From the NCBI GenBank assembly GCA_014860665.1, contig JACZJI010000049.1:1-64000 (forward strand): a stretch of 64,000 nucleotides of DNA. The letters run 5' to 3'. Under the pieces are notes generated by a model. It ran no database searches. It saw nothing but the letters and a program-made list of their open reading frames with translations, and was not told the DNA's origin. The position numbers were made by a program, and so were the translations under genes. Each line of letters begins with the position of its first letter. Within the stretch, counting starts at the first letter, position 1. This DNA comes from Bacteroidales bacterium. Lineage in GTDB: Bacteria > Bacteroidota > Bacteroidia > Bacteroidales > F082. Below, piece by piece: positions 1-9,150 of this stretch.

Positions 1-22
1 GATTAAATAAGATTATAATTCT

Positions 23-862
23 ATGAGCAAAATAGTCGAAAAGGTGTTTTTTTCTGAAAATGTCGCTAAGTTTGTTTTGGAAGCTCCAGATATAGCCCGG
101 TCAAGAAAAGCCGGGCATTTTGTAATTATAAGGCTGGATGAAAACGGCGAACGTATTCCATTAACGATAGCTGACGGTGACTTGAAAAAAGGAACTATAA
201 CCCTTGTAGTTCAAAAAGTTGGTGTGACCTCTGCCCGTTTACTGGATATGAATCCGGGAGATGAAATCCTGGATGTGGTAGGGCCTCTGGGGCACGCTAC
301 TCATATTGAAAATTATGGTACTGTGCTTTGTGCAGGTGGTGGAGTTGGTGTTGCTCCACTCATGCCTATTGTTAAGGCATTGAAAGCTGCAGGAAACCGG
401 ATTATCACAGTTTTGGCAGGACGAACCAAGGAGCTCATTATTCTGGAAGATGAAATGAGAAAATACTCTGATGAGTTGATAATAATGACCGATGATGGTT
501 CTCATGGGAAAAAAGGTTTGGTTACTGCCGGAATGGAAGAAATGATACAAAAAGAGAAGATTCATAAGGCTGTGGTTATAGGTCCTGCTATTATGATGAA
601 ATTCGGAAGTCTTACCACCAAAAAATATAACATTCCTACTGAAGTCAGTTTGAATACTATTATGGTTGATGGGACGGGGATGTGTGGTGCCTGTCGGGTT
701 TCCATTGGAGGGAAAACAAAATTTGTTTGTGTCGATGGACCAGAATTCGACGCTTTCCAGGTAAACTGGGACGAGATGCTTTTACGGATGGGTGCATACA
801 AAGTTGAGGAGAGAGAAGCCTACGAAAAATATTTATCAACCCTTGAAACAGAAAGAGCCTAA
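23..862 (+). CDS. nfnA: NfnA-type ferredoxin:NADP+ reductase small subunit
   Basis: This is the FAD and [2Fe-2S] subunit of the electron-bifurcating NADH-dependent reduced ferredoxin:NADP+ oxidoreductase, a cytoplasmic complex also known as sulfide dehydrogenase subunit B. The 279-residue protein has an N-terminal FAD-binding barrel (about 1-95), a glycine-rich nucleotide loop at CAGGGVGVAP (103-112) and a C-terminal iron-sulfur segment with Cys221, Cys224 and Cys236. Asp216 sits just before the cysteines; characterised NfnA proteins use an Asp as a cluster ligand. An in-frame stop at 8-10 fixes the start region at the ATG. Its stop overlaps the next start by one base (TAATG), so the two subunits are translationally coupled. 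Confidence 0.93.
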   Translation: MSKIVEKVFFSENVAKFVLEAPDIARSRKAGHFVIIRLDENGERIPLTIADGDLKKGTITLVVQKVGVTSARLLDMNPGDEILDVVGPLGHATHIENYGTVLCAGGGVGVAPLMPIVKALKAAGNRIITVLAGRTKELIILEDEMRKYSDELIIMTDDGSHGKKGLVTAGMEEMIQKEKIHKAVVIGPAIMMKFGSLTTKKYNIPTEVSLNTIMVDGTGMCGACRVSIGGKTKFVCVDGPEFDAFQVNWDEMLLRMGAYKVEEREAYEKYLSTLETERA

Positions 863-2349
863 TGGAAAATATTGCAGAATATATCAAAGAAGGTAGACAA
901 GAGGAGTGGAGGGTAGAGTTGCGTAAAGCCATGAAGGCAAAGGAGCGCACAAGTATTGAAAGAGTTCATATGATTGAACAGGACCCCCACATTAGAAATA
1001 AAAATATTTTGGAAGTCAACCAGGGAATTACTGAAGAAATGGCCATTGTAGAATCCCACCGTTGCCTTGACTGTGTGGAACCTACATGTACAATTGGTTG
1101 CCCTGTAGGAATTGACATTCCAAAGTTTATTAAGAAAATTGAAGCTCGCGACTTTTTAGGTGCTGCTGCTGCACTTAAGGAAACAAATACTTTACCTGCT
1201 GTTTGCGGTCGCGTTTGTCCTCAGGAAAAACAATGCGAATTAAATTGTTTTTATACACAGAAGTTAGACAAGCCTCCTATAGCTATTGGGCATTTGGAGC
1301 GTTTTGCTGCTGATTATGAAAGAAACAGCGGTAAAATGAATATTCCTAAAGTGGCAACTCCCAACGGGGTAAAAATTGCCATTGTGGGTTCTGGCCCGGC
1401 AGGGTTGGCTGCTGCCGGTGATCTGGCAAAATTGGGTTACGATGTTACGGTTTTTGAGGCTCTTCATGAAATCGGTGGTGTGCTGAAATATGGAATTCCT
1501 GAATTCCGTTTGCCCAACGAAATTGTGGATGTGGAAATTGAAAACATGCGCAAGATGGGTGTTAAATTCCGTACCGATTTTATCGTAGGAAAAACCGCAT
1601 CTTTCGAGGATCTCAGAGAGCAGGGATTTGAAGCATTCTTTGTCGGTAGTGGGGCCGGATTACCTAATTTTATGAATATTCCTGGTGAAAATTACAACGG
1701 TATTTATTCTTCAAATGAGTATCTTACCCGGGTCAATTTAATGAAAGCAGCCAACAACGGTTACGATACTCCTGTATTAATTGGTAAGAAAGTTGCTGTT
1801 ATAGGCGGTGGAAATACAGCTATGGATTCTGTCCGTACTTCCAAACGTCTGGGTGCCGAGCGTTCCATAATCATTTATCGTCGTTCTATAGAGGAAATGC
1901 CTGCCCGTGTTGAGGAGGTTCATCATGCACAGCAAGAGGATATTGAATTCTTAAATTTACACAATCCTGTTGAGTATTTTTCTGATGAGCGCGGCAGGGT
2001 AAACAAAATGAGACTTCAGAAAATGACACTGGGAGACCCTGATGCATCGGGAAGAAGAAGACCAGTACCCTTAGAAGGGGCTGAATTTGATGTAGATGTT
2101 GATTTGGTAATTGTTGCTGTAGGCGTATCCCCGAACCCGATTGTTCCCAGTAGCCTTAAAGATTTGAAAATGACGGACTGGGGAACTATTGTCGTAAATA
2201 AAGAAACCATGCAAAGTTCAATTTCTGACATATTTGCCGGTGGCGACATTGTTCGTGGCGGTGCTACTGTGATTCTGGCTATGGGCGACGGACGCCGTGC
2301 TGCTGCCGGTATTCATAAGTATGTTGCTGAAAAAGTCACTGTCAAATAA
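862..2349 (+). CDS. nfnB: NfnB-type NADPH-binding large subunit (GltD-like)
   Basis: Large subunit of the NfnAB transhydrogenase, homologous to the glutamate synthase small subunit GltD. The N-terminus carries eight cysteines for two [4Fe-4S] clusters (Cys68, 71, 76, 80 and Cys115, 119, 125, 129). An FAD Rossmann motif GSGPAG follows at 176-181, and a second nucleotide motif, VIGGGNTAMDS, near 315 would bind NADPH. In the characterised enzyme, NADPH oxidation is bifurcated to NAD+ and ferredoxin. A GltD partner for glutamate synthase is the alternative, but no gltB is present and the coupled nfnA upstream decides for Nfn. Confidence 0.93.
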   Translation: MENIAEYIKEGRQEEWRVELRKAMKAKERTSIERVHMIEQDPHIRNKNILEVNQGITEEMAIVESHRCLDCVEPTCTIGCPVGIDIPKFIKKIEARDFLGAAAALKETNTLPAVCGRVCPQEKQCELNCFYTQKLDKPPIAIGHLERFAADYERNSGKMNIPKVATPNGVKIAIVGSGPAGLAAAGDLAKLGYDVTVFEALHEIGGVLKYGIPEFRLPNEIVDVEIENMRKMGVKFRTDFIVGKTASFEDLREQGFEAFFVGSGAGLPNFMNIPGENYNGIYSSNEYLTRVNLMKAANNGYDTPVLIGKKVAVIGGGNTAMDSVRTSKRLGAERSIIIYRRSIEEMPARVEEVHHAQQEDIEFLNLHNPVEYFSDERGRVNKMRLQKMTLGDPDASGRRRPVPLEGAEFDVDVDLVIVAVGVSPNPIVPSSLKDLKMTDWGTIVVNKETMQSSISDIFAGGDIVRGGATVILAMGDGRRAAAGIHKYVAEKVTVK

Positions 2350-2427
2350 TGGCATCCTGAGATGTTTTTATCTCTATGCAAATTTTGCTTTAATATTTAA
2401 ATTTGAAAAACCATTAAAAAACACATC

Positions 2428-3426
2428 ATGGCAGACCTAAGTACAAAATATCTTGGATTAACGCTGAGGAACCCAATCATTGCAGGAAGTTCAGGTATGA
2501 CAAATTCACTTAAAGAAATTGTAGAGCTGGAAAAGAGTGGAGTAGGAGCAGTGGTTCTCAAATCCATTTTTGAAGAACAAATACTTCTCGAAGCCGATTA
2601 CCGGATTAGACAGGCTCAGACCGATGAAATGACCTATGCCGATTTTTCTGAAACTCTTGATTATATTGATCTTCATATCAAAGAAAAGGAATTAAGTGGT
2701 TATTTAAATCTGATTCATAGTGCAAAGAATAATGTTGATATACCGATAATTGCCAGTATCAACGCTGTTACAACCCATGAATGGACTTCTTTTGCGAGGA
2801 CCATTGAAGAAGCAGGTGCCGATGCATTGGAACTGAATATTTTTGTAATGCCTTTTAGTCTTGAAAAGGAATGTGCTGACAATGAAAAGGCATACTATGA
2901 AATATTGAAAAAAGTTAAATCTCAGGTTAAGATCCCGGTTTCGGTAAAGATCAGCCCTTTCTTTTCAAATCTTGGAAAGGTTATCAAAAATCTTGAAAAA
3001 TTTGGTGCTGATGGAGTTGTTCTCTTCAATCGTTTTTCGAATCCAGATATTGACATCGAAAATCTGAAAGTGACTCATGCTGATATTTTAAGTCATTCAT
3101 CAGATGTTGCAAACACATTGCGTTGGATTGCCATTATGGCCAAACGCGTAAAAATGAGTTTGGGAGCTTCTACCGGTGTTCATGATGGCGCTACTGTTAT
3201 TAAGCAACTTTTGGCAGGTGCTGATATTGTGCAGGTTGTTTCTGCTTTGTATGAATATGGCCCATCATATGTGCTGGAAATGACCAAATTTCTTAATGAC
3301 TGGATGGAAAGAAAAGGCTTCAATTATGTGGATCAGTTCCGCGGTAAATTGAGCCAGCAGACAAGTGAAAATCCAGATGTTTATGAAAGGATGCAGTTCA
3401 TGAAATATTTTGGTGACATCAAATAA
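2428..3426 (+). CDS. Dihydroorotate dehydrogenase-like FMN protein
   Basis: A 332-residue TIM-barrel flavoprotein of the class 1 dihydroorotate dehydrogenase family. It opens with the family signature LGLTLRNPIIAGSSGMTNS and keeps the barrel strands SVKISPF and GADGVVLFNR. It lies 78 bases after nfnB on the same strand and ends at a strong terminator, so it is probably the third gene of an nfnAB operon. Such DHOD-like proteins are usually not the pyrimidine enzyme. No pyrimidine gene is adjacent, so the substrate is unknown and a redox role linked to Nfn is inference. Confidence 0.8.
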   Translation: MADLSTKYLGLTLRNPIIAGSSGMTNSLKEIVELEKSGVGAVVLKSIFEEQILLEADYRIRQAQTDEMTYADFSETLDYIDLHIKEKELSGYLNLIHSAKNNVDIPIIASINAVTTHEWTSFARTIEEAGADALELNIFVMPFSLEKECADNEKAYYEILKKVKSQVKIPVSVKISPFFSNLGKVIKNLEKFGADGVVLFNRFSNPDIDIENLKVTHADILSHSSDVANTLRWIAIMAKRVKMSLGASTGVHDGATVIKQLLAGADIVQVVSALYEYGPSYVLEMTKFLNDWMERKGFNYVDQFRGKLSQQTSENPDVYERMQFMKYFGDIK

Positions 3427-3443
3427 AATAAATTCCAATAAAT

Positions 3444-3475
3444 AAAAAAGGCAGTCTCAAAGGGCTGCCTTTTTT
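3444..3475 (+). terminator. Rho-independent terminator after the nfnAB operon
   Basis: Arms AAAAAAGGCAG (3444-3454) and CTGCCTTTTTT (3465-3475) form a hairpin with a ten-base loop, 18 bases after the DHOD-like stop. Confidence 0.9.
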
Positions 3476-3546
3476 ATGTCGTTCAATTTGTTTTCTAAAA
3501 GATTTAGGGAGAAGTAATTTTCCCAAGAAAATATTATTCCTTTTTA

Positions 3547-3577
3547 TTGATTACCGGATCGAAATTGCTTAACTTTG
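3547..3577 (+). promoter_or_regulatory. Bacteroidetes-type promoter for the 3649 gene
   Basis: A -7 element TAACTTTG (3570-3577) matches TAnnTTTG, with a TTG at 3547-3549 and a 20-base spacer. It lies 71 bases before the start codon. Confidence 0.55.
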
Positions 3578-3648
3578 TTGTTAGTAGGTTGGAATTCAGA
3601 GGAGCCGATAGGAAATTACAGATATTTTAAGTCTTAACAATTACGGCT

Positions 3649-4938
3649 ATGAAAACCAAAATTATTTCATTCAGAGGACTTTCCTTTTTTGTGATGGTAT
3701 TACTTTTTACGTTTAGTACTTTTCCTCTCTGGGCGCAAAATACAGGTGCAGAATTAAAATTCAAAAGCATTTATGGTGAAGTGTACAATAAGCAGGATAA
3801 TCATCCTGTCGTTTTTGCTTCAGTGTTTTTAAAGGGGACCAATATAGGAACGGTTACAAACCTTGAAGGTAAATTTCTAATAAAAGTTCCTGCGAGCTCC
3901 ATAAATGATACTTTGGGAATCAGCAGTTTAGGATATAAGACTCTTTATGTGAAACTAGATCAGTTGACGTCTAAACTGAATCGTCTGAAGCTCGAACCTG
4001 CAATAGTTCCTCTTGATGAGGTTGTTGTTCGCCACATGGATCCTCGGGCACTAATTAATGCAGCTCTTTGGAATATCTCAAAAAATTATTCTGATGTTCC
4101 GGTTATGATGTCGGCCTTTTATCGTGAATCCATTAAAAAGAATCGTAATTACGTTTCTGTGGGAGAAGCGGTGCTAAATGTCTATAAGTCTTCTTATTCG
4201 CATTTTATTGATAATGATAGAGTATCTATCTATAAGGGTAGAAAAAGTCAGGCTGTAAGACATATGGATACCCTGCTTGTAAAATTCCTTGGGGGACCAC
4301 TTGTGGTTTCTTTTCTTGATTTGGTTAAAAATCCTGGAGACATTCTATCAAGGGAAATGTTAGATTGTTATAATTTTCATGTAGCCGGAGTGCTTATGAT
4401 GGATGGACATGAAACTTATGAAATACAATTCGATCAGGCTGATACTGTCTCTTATCCATTATATAAGGGGAGTATTTTTCTGGATGCTAAAACATTGGCA
4501 TTTACGGCCATAAAGTTCGAAATAAGTCCTAAACAGATGCAAAGAGCGACCGCTTATCTTGTTAGAAAGAAACCTGCCGGACTCAAAGCGGAGTTGATAG
4601 GTACCCATTATTTTGTGAAATACAGGAAAATTGGCGACAAGTGGTTTTTGAATTATGTCAGGATGGAAAATGAGTTTAGGTTTAAATGGGAAAAAAGATT
4701 GTTCCATTCTAATTATACGTTCCTTTCTGAAGCAGCCATTACCAGTATCAGTCATAAAAACGTAGAAAAGCAAAGGCTAAAATTTAGCCTGAAATCGACA
4801 GAAGCTTTTTCTGATAAAGTAAGCGATTTTCAGGATCCCGAATTCTGGGGAGCCTCTAACATTATTGAACCTGAATCATCCATTCAGAGCGCCATCAAAA
4901 AAATCAGTCGCAAACTGGATCGCTGGAACAACAATTAA
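3649..4938 (+). CDS. CarboxypepD_reg-like domain surface protein
   Basis: A secreted or envelope protein of 429 residues with a signal peptide (about 1-30, ending LWAQ). It has one carboxypeptidase-regulatory-like beta domain (about 38-125, core GEVYNKQDNHPVVFASVFLKG), the module found at the N-terminus of SusC/TonB receptors. The remaining 300 residues resemble the C-terminal part of DUF5686-type proteins (ALINAALWNISKNY; FLDAKTLAFTAIKFEIS). The protein is much shorter than full DUF5686 barrels and has no plug, so it is not a TonB receptor. Its exact role is unknown. The gene has its own promoter and converges on the next gene, sharing the stop region. Confidence 0.78.
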   Translation: MKTKIISFRGLSFFVMVLLFTFSTFPLWAQNTGAELKFKSIYGEVYNKQDNHPVVFASVFLKGTNIGTVTNLEGKFLIKVPASSINDTLGISSLGYKTLYVKLDQLTSKLNRLKLEPAIVPLDEVVVRHMDPRALINAALWNISKNYSDVPVMMSAFYRESIKKNRNYVSVGEAVLNVYKSSYSHFIDNDRVSIYKGRKSQAVRHMDTLLVKFLGGPLVVSFLDLVKNPGDILSREMLDCYNFHVAGVLMMDGHETYEIQFDQADTVSYPLYKGSIFLDAKTLAFTAIKFEISPKQMQRATAYLVRKKPAGLKAELIGTHYFVKYRKIGDKWFLNYVRMENEFRFKWEKRLFHSNYTFLSEAAITSISHKNVEKQRLKFSLKSTEAFSDKVSDFQDPEFWGASNIIEPESSIQSAIKKISRKLDRWNNN

Positions 4939-5279
4939 CGGGAGTGAACCAAATAGGTCGTATCGTTGTTGGGATTTTTAACATAGGCCCCTTGATACCC
5001 TGGTTTTGAAATGCTTACATACAAATCGGGACGGGTTCCTGTGCTACTATAGGGCTGTGATCGAACATAATAAGAGCCTTTTGCATCGGTTTGTGTACTC
5101 ATAAAAGCAGCGTCAGAGGAAGGACTGTTTAAGTAAGCAATAACGTTTGCCCCTTGTATGGGAAGCTTCGTACTTTTATCATAAACATATCCAGTCCCTG
5201 AGATGGTTTTTTGACAGCCGCTCATGAAAAACCAAAGAGACAGAACCGCAAAAAATGAGATTCTTATTATTTGCTTCAT
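4935..5279 (-). CDS. Small carboxypeptidase-regulatory-like lipoprotein
   Basis: A 114-residue lipoprotein. The start at 5279 gives MKQIIRISFFAVLSLWFFMSG followed by Cys, a clean signal peptide and lipobox; the 20 upstream in-frame codons are disregarded. The mature part is a single beta domain (GTGYVYDKSTKLPIQGANV) of the CarboxypepD_reg-like type. A perfect -7 element (TATCTTTG on this strand, 5285-5292) ends five bases before this start, which supports the choice. The stop codon overlaps that of the upstream plus-strand gene (convergent, 4 bases). Its ligand or partner is unknown. Confidence 0.72.
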   Translation of the reverse strand: MKQIIRISFFAVLSLWFFMSGCQKTISGTGYVYDKSTKLPIQGANVIAYLNSPSSDAAFMSTQTDAKGSYYVRSQPYSSTGTRPDLYVSISKPGYQGAYVKNPNNDTTYLVHSR

Positions 5280-5284
5280 ATAGA

Positions 5285-5292
5285 CAAAGATA
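5285..5292 (-). promoter_or_regulatory. -7 promoter element for the small lipoprotein
   Basis: CAAAGATA on the plus strand reads TATCTTTG on the minus strand, matching TAnnTTTG. Five bases separate it from the ATG at 5279, so the transcript may be leaderless. Confidence 0.45.
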
Positions 5293-5454
5293 AATATTGT
5301 AGCTTTCAGGTTAAGCAATCCCTGACTTTTATTTTGCACTCTTTTTGCTATCTTGCAACCGATTTTTAGATGAGGAATTTACTTTCTCTATTGGATTTAT
5401 TTTCATTGAAAATCAGTATGTTGTATGTTAAATTTTTAAAATAAAGTAAGGTCA

Positions 5455-6354
5455 ATGAAGCCGACATTATTAGTTTTAGCAGCCGGACTCGGCAGTCGTT
5501 ATGGTGGAGTAAAGCAGATGGATCCTATCGGTCCTTCTGGAGAAAATATTATTGATTATTCTGTTTTTGATGCTATTAGGGCTGGATTTGGTAAGGTTGT
5601 GTTTGTGATCAATTCCAAAATTGAAAAGGACTTTAAAGAAGTTTATGAAGCTCGTTTGTCGGGTAAAATAGAAACGGAATATGTTATACAAGAGATTAGC
5701 AATGTTCCTGCAGGACTTACGTTTAGTCCGGAAAGGGTAAAACCTTGGGGAACCGGACATGCTGTTTTGGTCGCTAAAGATATAGTACATGAAACATTTG
5801 CAGTAATTAACGCTGATGATTTTTACGGAAAAAATGCGTTTGAGATTATGGGACGTTATCTTTCTGGTCTTACAGTAAGTGAAACAAATTACGCCATGGT
5901 GGGTTATGAGTTGAAAAATACTTTGTCTGAGAACGGAAGTGTATCGCGTGGAATTTGCAACACAATTGATCACATGCTTACTGGAGTTGTGGAGCGAACA
6001 AGTATTATTCGTGAAGGAAATAAAGTCATTTTTGAAGAAGGTGGTAAAAAATTCCCGTTAGATGAAAATGAACTGGTCTCAATGAATATGTGGGGCTTCA
6101 CTCCAAAATATTTTGAACAATCTGAAAGCTATTTTACAACTTTTATTAAAGAAAATTCTAACAACCTTAAAGCAGAATTTTATATTCCATTTGTTATTAA
6201 TCAATTAATCAATAAAGAAGAGGCATCTGTTAAGGTATTGGAAAGTCATGATAAATGGTTTGGAGTAACTTATCAGGAAGATAAGAAACAAACTGTTCAG
6301 CGAGTGAAAGAAATGATTGAAGAAGGTCATTATCCGGAATCACTTTGGAAATAG
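5455..6354 (+). CDS. Sugar-phosphate nucleotidyltransferase-like protein
   Basis: A cytoplasmic enzyme of the GT-A nucleotidyltransferase family (299 residues). The N-terminal NTP-binding signature is LVLAAGLGSRYGGVKQMDPIG, followed by GTGHAV near 100 and the metal-binding NADDFYG near 120. Related proteins activate sugar 1-phosphates to UDP- or other NDP-sugars. The G-S-R-Y-G-G variant of the signature is seen in a Bacteroidetes subfamily often found beside a sugar kinase, but none is adjacent here. Substrate and nucleotide cannot be read from the sequence. The gene is probably co-transcribed with yggS, 74 bases downstream. Confidence 0.8.
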   Translation: MKPTLLVLAAGLGSRYGGVKQMDPIGPSGENIIDYSVFDAIRAGFGKVVFVINSKIEKDFKEVYEARLSGKIETEYVIQEISNVPAGLTFSPERVKPWGTGHAVLVAKDIVHETFAVINADDFYGKNAFEIMGRYLSGLTVSETNYAMVGYELKNTLSENGSVSRGICNTIDHMLTGVVERTSIIREGNKVIFEEGGKKFPLDENELVSMNMWGFTPKYFEQSESYFTTFIKENSNNLKAEFYIPFVINQLINKEEASVKVLESHDKWFGVTYQEDKKQTVQRVKEMIEEGHYPESLWK

Positions 6355-6428
6355 ATTTTTTTGGTCGGCAGGATTACAGACTCTTTTTTTGAGCCATTAA
6401 AATTTACTAATATTCAAAATTTTATAAA

Positions 6429-7100
6429 ATGACCCAGGAAATTCAGCAAAACCTTAAAACTGTACTTCAAGATATCCCTTCCGGTGTCACGTTAGTTGCT
6501 GTGTCTAAAACAAAACCGGTTGAGTTATTACAGCAGGCTTATGAAGCTGGACAAAGAGATTTTGGGGAGAATAAGGCTCAGGAAATGGCTGTAAAATATC
6601 AGGAACTCCCTCATGATATTTGTTGGCACTTTATTGGCCATTTACAGACAAACAAGGTAAAATATATTGCTCCTTTTGTGTCTTTAATCCACGCCGTTGA
6701 CAGTTTAAAAGTGCTTCATGAAATTAATAAGCAGGCAATAATAAATGATAGAGCGATTGACTGTTTACTTGAATTTCACATTGCTGAAGAAGAGTCAAAA
6801 TTTGGCCTTTCAAGAGAAACTGCTTCCGAGATCTTGAGTTCGGTAGAATTCAAAGAAATGAAAAATGTAAGAATTTGTGGCGTAATGGGGATGGCAACTT
6901 ATACATCAGATGAGGAAAAGATTCGAAAGGAGTTTCGCTCCCTAAAAGAACATTTTGACTTTCTGAAAAAAGGATTTTTCTTAAATAATTCAGACTTTAA
7001 GGAGGTTAGCATGGGAATGTCTGGCGATTATTTATATGCCATCGAAGAGGGATCTACTATTGTTAGGGTGGGATCGAAAATTTTTGGTTTGAGAGGATAG
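6429..7100 (+). CDS. yggS: YggS-family PLP homeostasis protein
   Basis: Pyridoxal-phosphate binding protein of the YggS/PLPBP family, which buffers free PLP and affects amino-acid and keto-acid balance; no catalytic activity is established for the family. The 223 residues form the single alanine-racemase-like barrel. Lys27 in VAVSKTKP is the expected Schiff-base lysine. FGENKAQEM, WHFIGHLQTNK and the phosphate-binding SMGMSGD motif are all intact. Length is normal for the family. Confidence 0.93.
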   Translation: MTQEIQQNLKTVLQDIPSGVTLVAVSKTKPVELLQQAYEAGQRDFGENKAQEMAVKYQELPHDICWHFIGHLQTNKVKYIAPFVSLIHAVDSLKVLHEINKQAIINDRAIDCLLEFHIAEEESKFGLSRETASEILSSVEFKEMKNVRICGVMGMATYTSDEEKIRKEFRSLKEHFDFLKKGFFLNNSDFKEVSMGMSGDYLYAIEEGSTIVRVGSKIFGLRG

Positions 7101-7208
7101 AACTTTATTCTAAAATGATAATCTCATATTTAGTTTAAAAAAATGACCTTTTGTTTCAATTGAGACAATTTTGCGAAAGGAATGTTCTAATAAAACGTGA
7201 TCACCTTG

Positions 7209-8768
7209 CTACTGATCCACCTTTTCTTTTGGAACTCCAGGTAAGGTGAAATAAAAGAGACTTCCTTCGCCTATCTTACTTTCTAATCCTACAGTTCCAC
7301 CTAATTTTTCTACAATTCGTCGCACAATGGAAAGGCCCAGTCCATAACCTTTGATTGCAACTTGATCGAGCCTTTCAAAATTGTTAAACAACAATTTCTG
7401 ATTTTGTAAAGAAATTCCTGGACCAAAGTCACGGACCCAAAAACGTACTGTCTCAGGCTCTCCATTATTGGATTCTATGGTTTCTGCACCAACTTCTACA
7501 CGGGGGGGCTTACCTCCATATTTAATCGCATTACTCAGGTAATTAACCCACACTTCTTCCAACCATGGAGCATAACCTAAACAGCTGGGCCATTTATCAG
7601 GTTTTAAAATAATGGCTTTTCCGGCTTCAATCAACAAGGGAAAATGTTTAATGGATTCGCCAAAGACCTTTCCCATGTCAATAACTGAAGTTTTAATTTC
7701 TGATTTTCTCAGGCTCGCGAAAAGAAGTAAGCTGTTAATAATTTGTTTTGTTTTTTCGCCGCTTTCTATAATGATGGAAAGATAGCTTTTTGCCTCTTCT
7801 TTGGCAAGGACATCAAAATCTGTAAGTAGAAGATCTGCAAAACCAATAATTGTTCCAAGGGGATTTCTCAAGTCATGCGCAACAGTATGTGAAAATGCGT
7901 CTAACTCTTTATTGCGCTCCTCCAGTTGCGTTGTATATTTCCTGAATTTTTCTTCTGTGTCTTTTTGCTCGGTAATGTCAACTATTACGCCTCTTATACC
8001 AACAATTTCATCGTTGTGCCGAATCGGGCTTGGGTATATTGATATAGGGAAAGTACTCCCATCTTTTCTAAGTGCCGTAAATTCTCTGTTTGTTACAGAT
8101 TCTTCTTTGTATATTTTTTCGATGCAGCTTTTAAGTCTTGAGCGATCTTCAAGTATTACAGAATTTAAGAAATCAAAATTATCATCCAGTTCATTTTCTG
8201 TGTAACCAAACAATAATGAAGCTTGGCTGTTGCAAAAAGTAAGGCGTAAGTTTGTATCATGCTCATAAACGATGAGCGGTAGCATAGACGTCATTTCCTT
8301 AAAGCTAACTTTGCTTTCTTTTAGTTCTTTGGTCCTTTCCTGAAACATTTGATTCAGAAGTTCCTTTTCTTCTCTCAATTTATCCTCAGCAGCCTTAATT
8401 CTGAGCATTACATTAATTTGTACTGCAAGTTCGTCCTGATCAATTGGTTTGGAAATAAAGAAGTCAGCGCCGGCAGTGAGACCTTTAATACGGCTTTCTT
8501 TGTCGATTTTGATGGCTGAAACCATAATCACGGGAATATGCTTAGTCCGCTCATCCCTTTTCAATATTTTACAGACTTCATAGCCATCAATACCAGGCAT
8601 TACAATATCAAGCAAAATAGTATCTGGTTGATTTTTGATGGCCGATTCAATCCCTTCATTTCCCGATTGTGCTGTAAAGATTTTACAATCAGGTATGCTA
8701 TTTTCAATTATAGCTTTGATGGTAACCAGATTTATCTTCTGGTCATCGATCGCAAGGATTTTTTTCAT
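7209..8768 (-). CDS. Response regulator-PAS-histidine kinase hybrid
   Basis: A soluble 519-residue signalling protein. It has an N-terminal receiver domain (1-125; acidic pair Asp8/Asp9, phospho-acceptor Asp54, Lys107), a short coiled coil (about 128-155) and a PAS/PAC domain (about 160-270). A HisKA domain with His298 in HDLRNPL and an HATPase_c domain with VWVNYLSNAIKYGG, FGPGIS and GYGLGLSIV follow. No membrane segment is present. The receiver-first order suggests the kinase is controlled by an upstream phospho-donor and senses a cytoplasmic signal through PAS. No cognate response regulator gene is adjacent. Confidence 0.9.
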   Translation of the reverse strand: MKKILAIDDQKINLVTIKAIIENSIPDCKIFTAQSGNEGIESAIKNQPDTILLDIVMPGIDGYEVCKILKRDERTKHIPVIMVSAIKIDKESRIKGLTAGADFFISKPIDQDELAVQINVMLRIKAAEDKLREEKELLNQMFQERTKELKESKVSFKEMTSMLPLIVYEHDTNLRLTFCNSQASLLFGYTENELDDNFDFLNSVILEDRSRLKSCIEKIYKEESVTNREFTALRKDGSTFPISIYPSPIRHNDEIVGIRGVIVDITEQKDTEEKFRKYTTQLEERNKELDAFSHTVAHDLRNPLGTIIGFADLLLTDFDVLAKEEAKSYLSIIIESGEKTKQIINSLLLFASLRKSEIKTSVIDMGKVFGESIKHFPLLIEAGKAIILKPDKWPSCLGYAPWLEEVWVNYLSNAIKYGGKPPRVEVGAETIESNNGEPETVRFWVRDFGPGISLQNQKLLFNNFERLDQVAIKGYGLGLSIVRRIVEKLGGTVGLESKIGEGSLFYFTLPGVPKEKVDQ

Positions 8769-9150
8769 ATTTCAGTTTGTCCTGATGGGTTTTGTGTCCA
8801 GACTGTCCATCTTATATTTTAGGTTAAGTTTTTTCCTAATTGAAAATGTTCTTATGCGTAATTATTGATTCGATGATAAATCACTATGATAAAACAATTT
8901 ATTTAAAAAAAAATAATTTTATCAGCGAAAGATACAAAAAACTTTTTGCTGATAGCATGCCCTCTCTTTCAAAAAGCCTAAAACTCTGGTTTATAACTCT
9001 TATATCTTGTGCCGTAATTTTATTAGCATCTGATTTGAATTTGTTTTAGATCAGACATAATCAATGTTTTCCGTGAGAATTTAATGTTTAGAATTATGGA
9101 ATTCGATGAAAACAAATTTCAACTTTTTGTTAAAAAGTTTTTAAGGAATT
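8769..9150. other. Intergenic region, no supported gene
   Basis: About 380 bases between two leftward genes. It is AT-rich. A 69-codon plus-strand reading frame (8840-9049) with a hydrophobic C-terminus is the only sizeable one, and it has no recognisable features. No hairpin or convincing promoter motif was seen. Confidence 0.5.

Noticed and set aside
8840..9049. 69-codon plus-strand reading frame with a hydrophobic C-terminus
   Set aside because: No family features, weak codon pattern, no promoter; most likely chance in AT-rich intergenic DNA.
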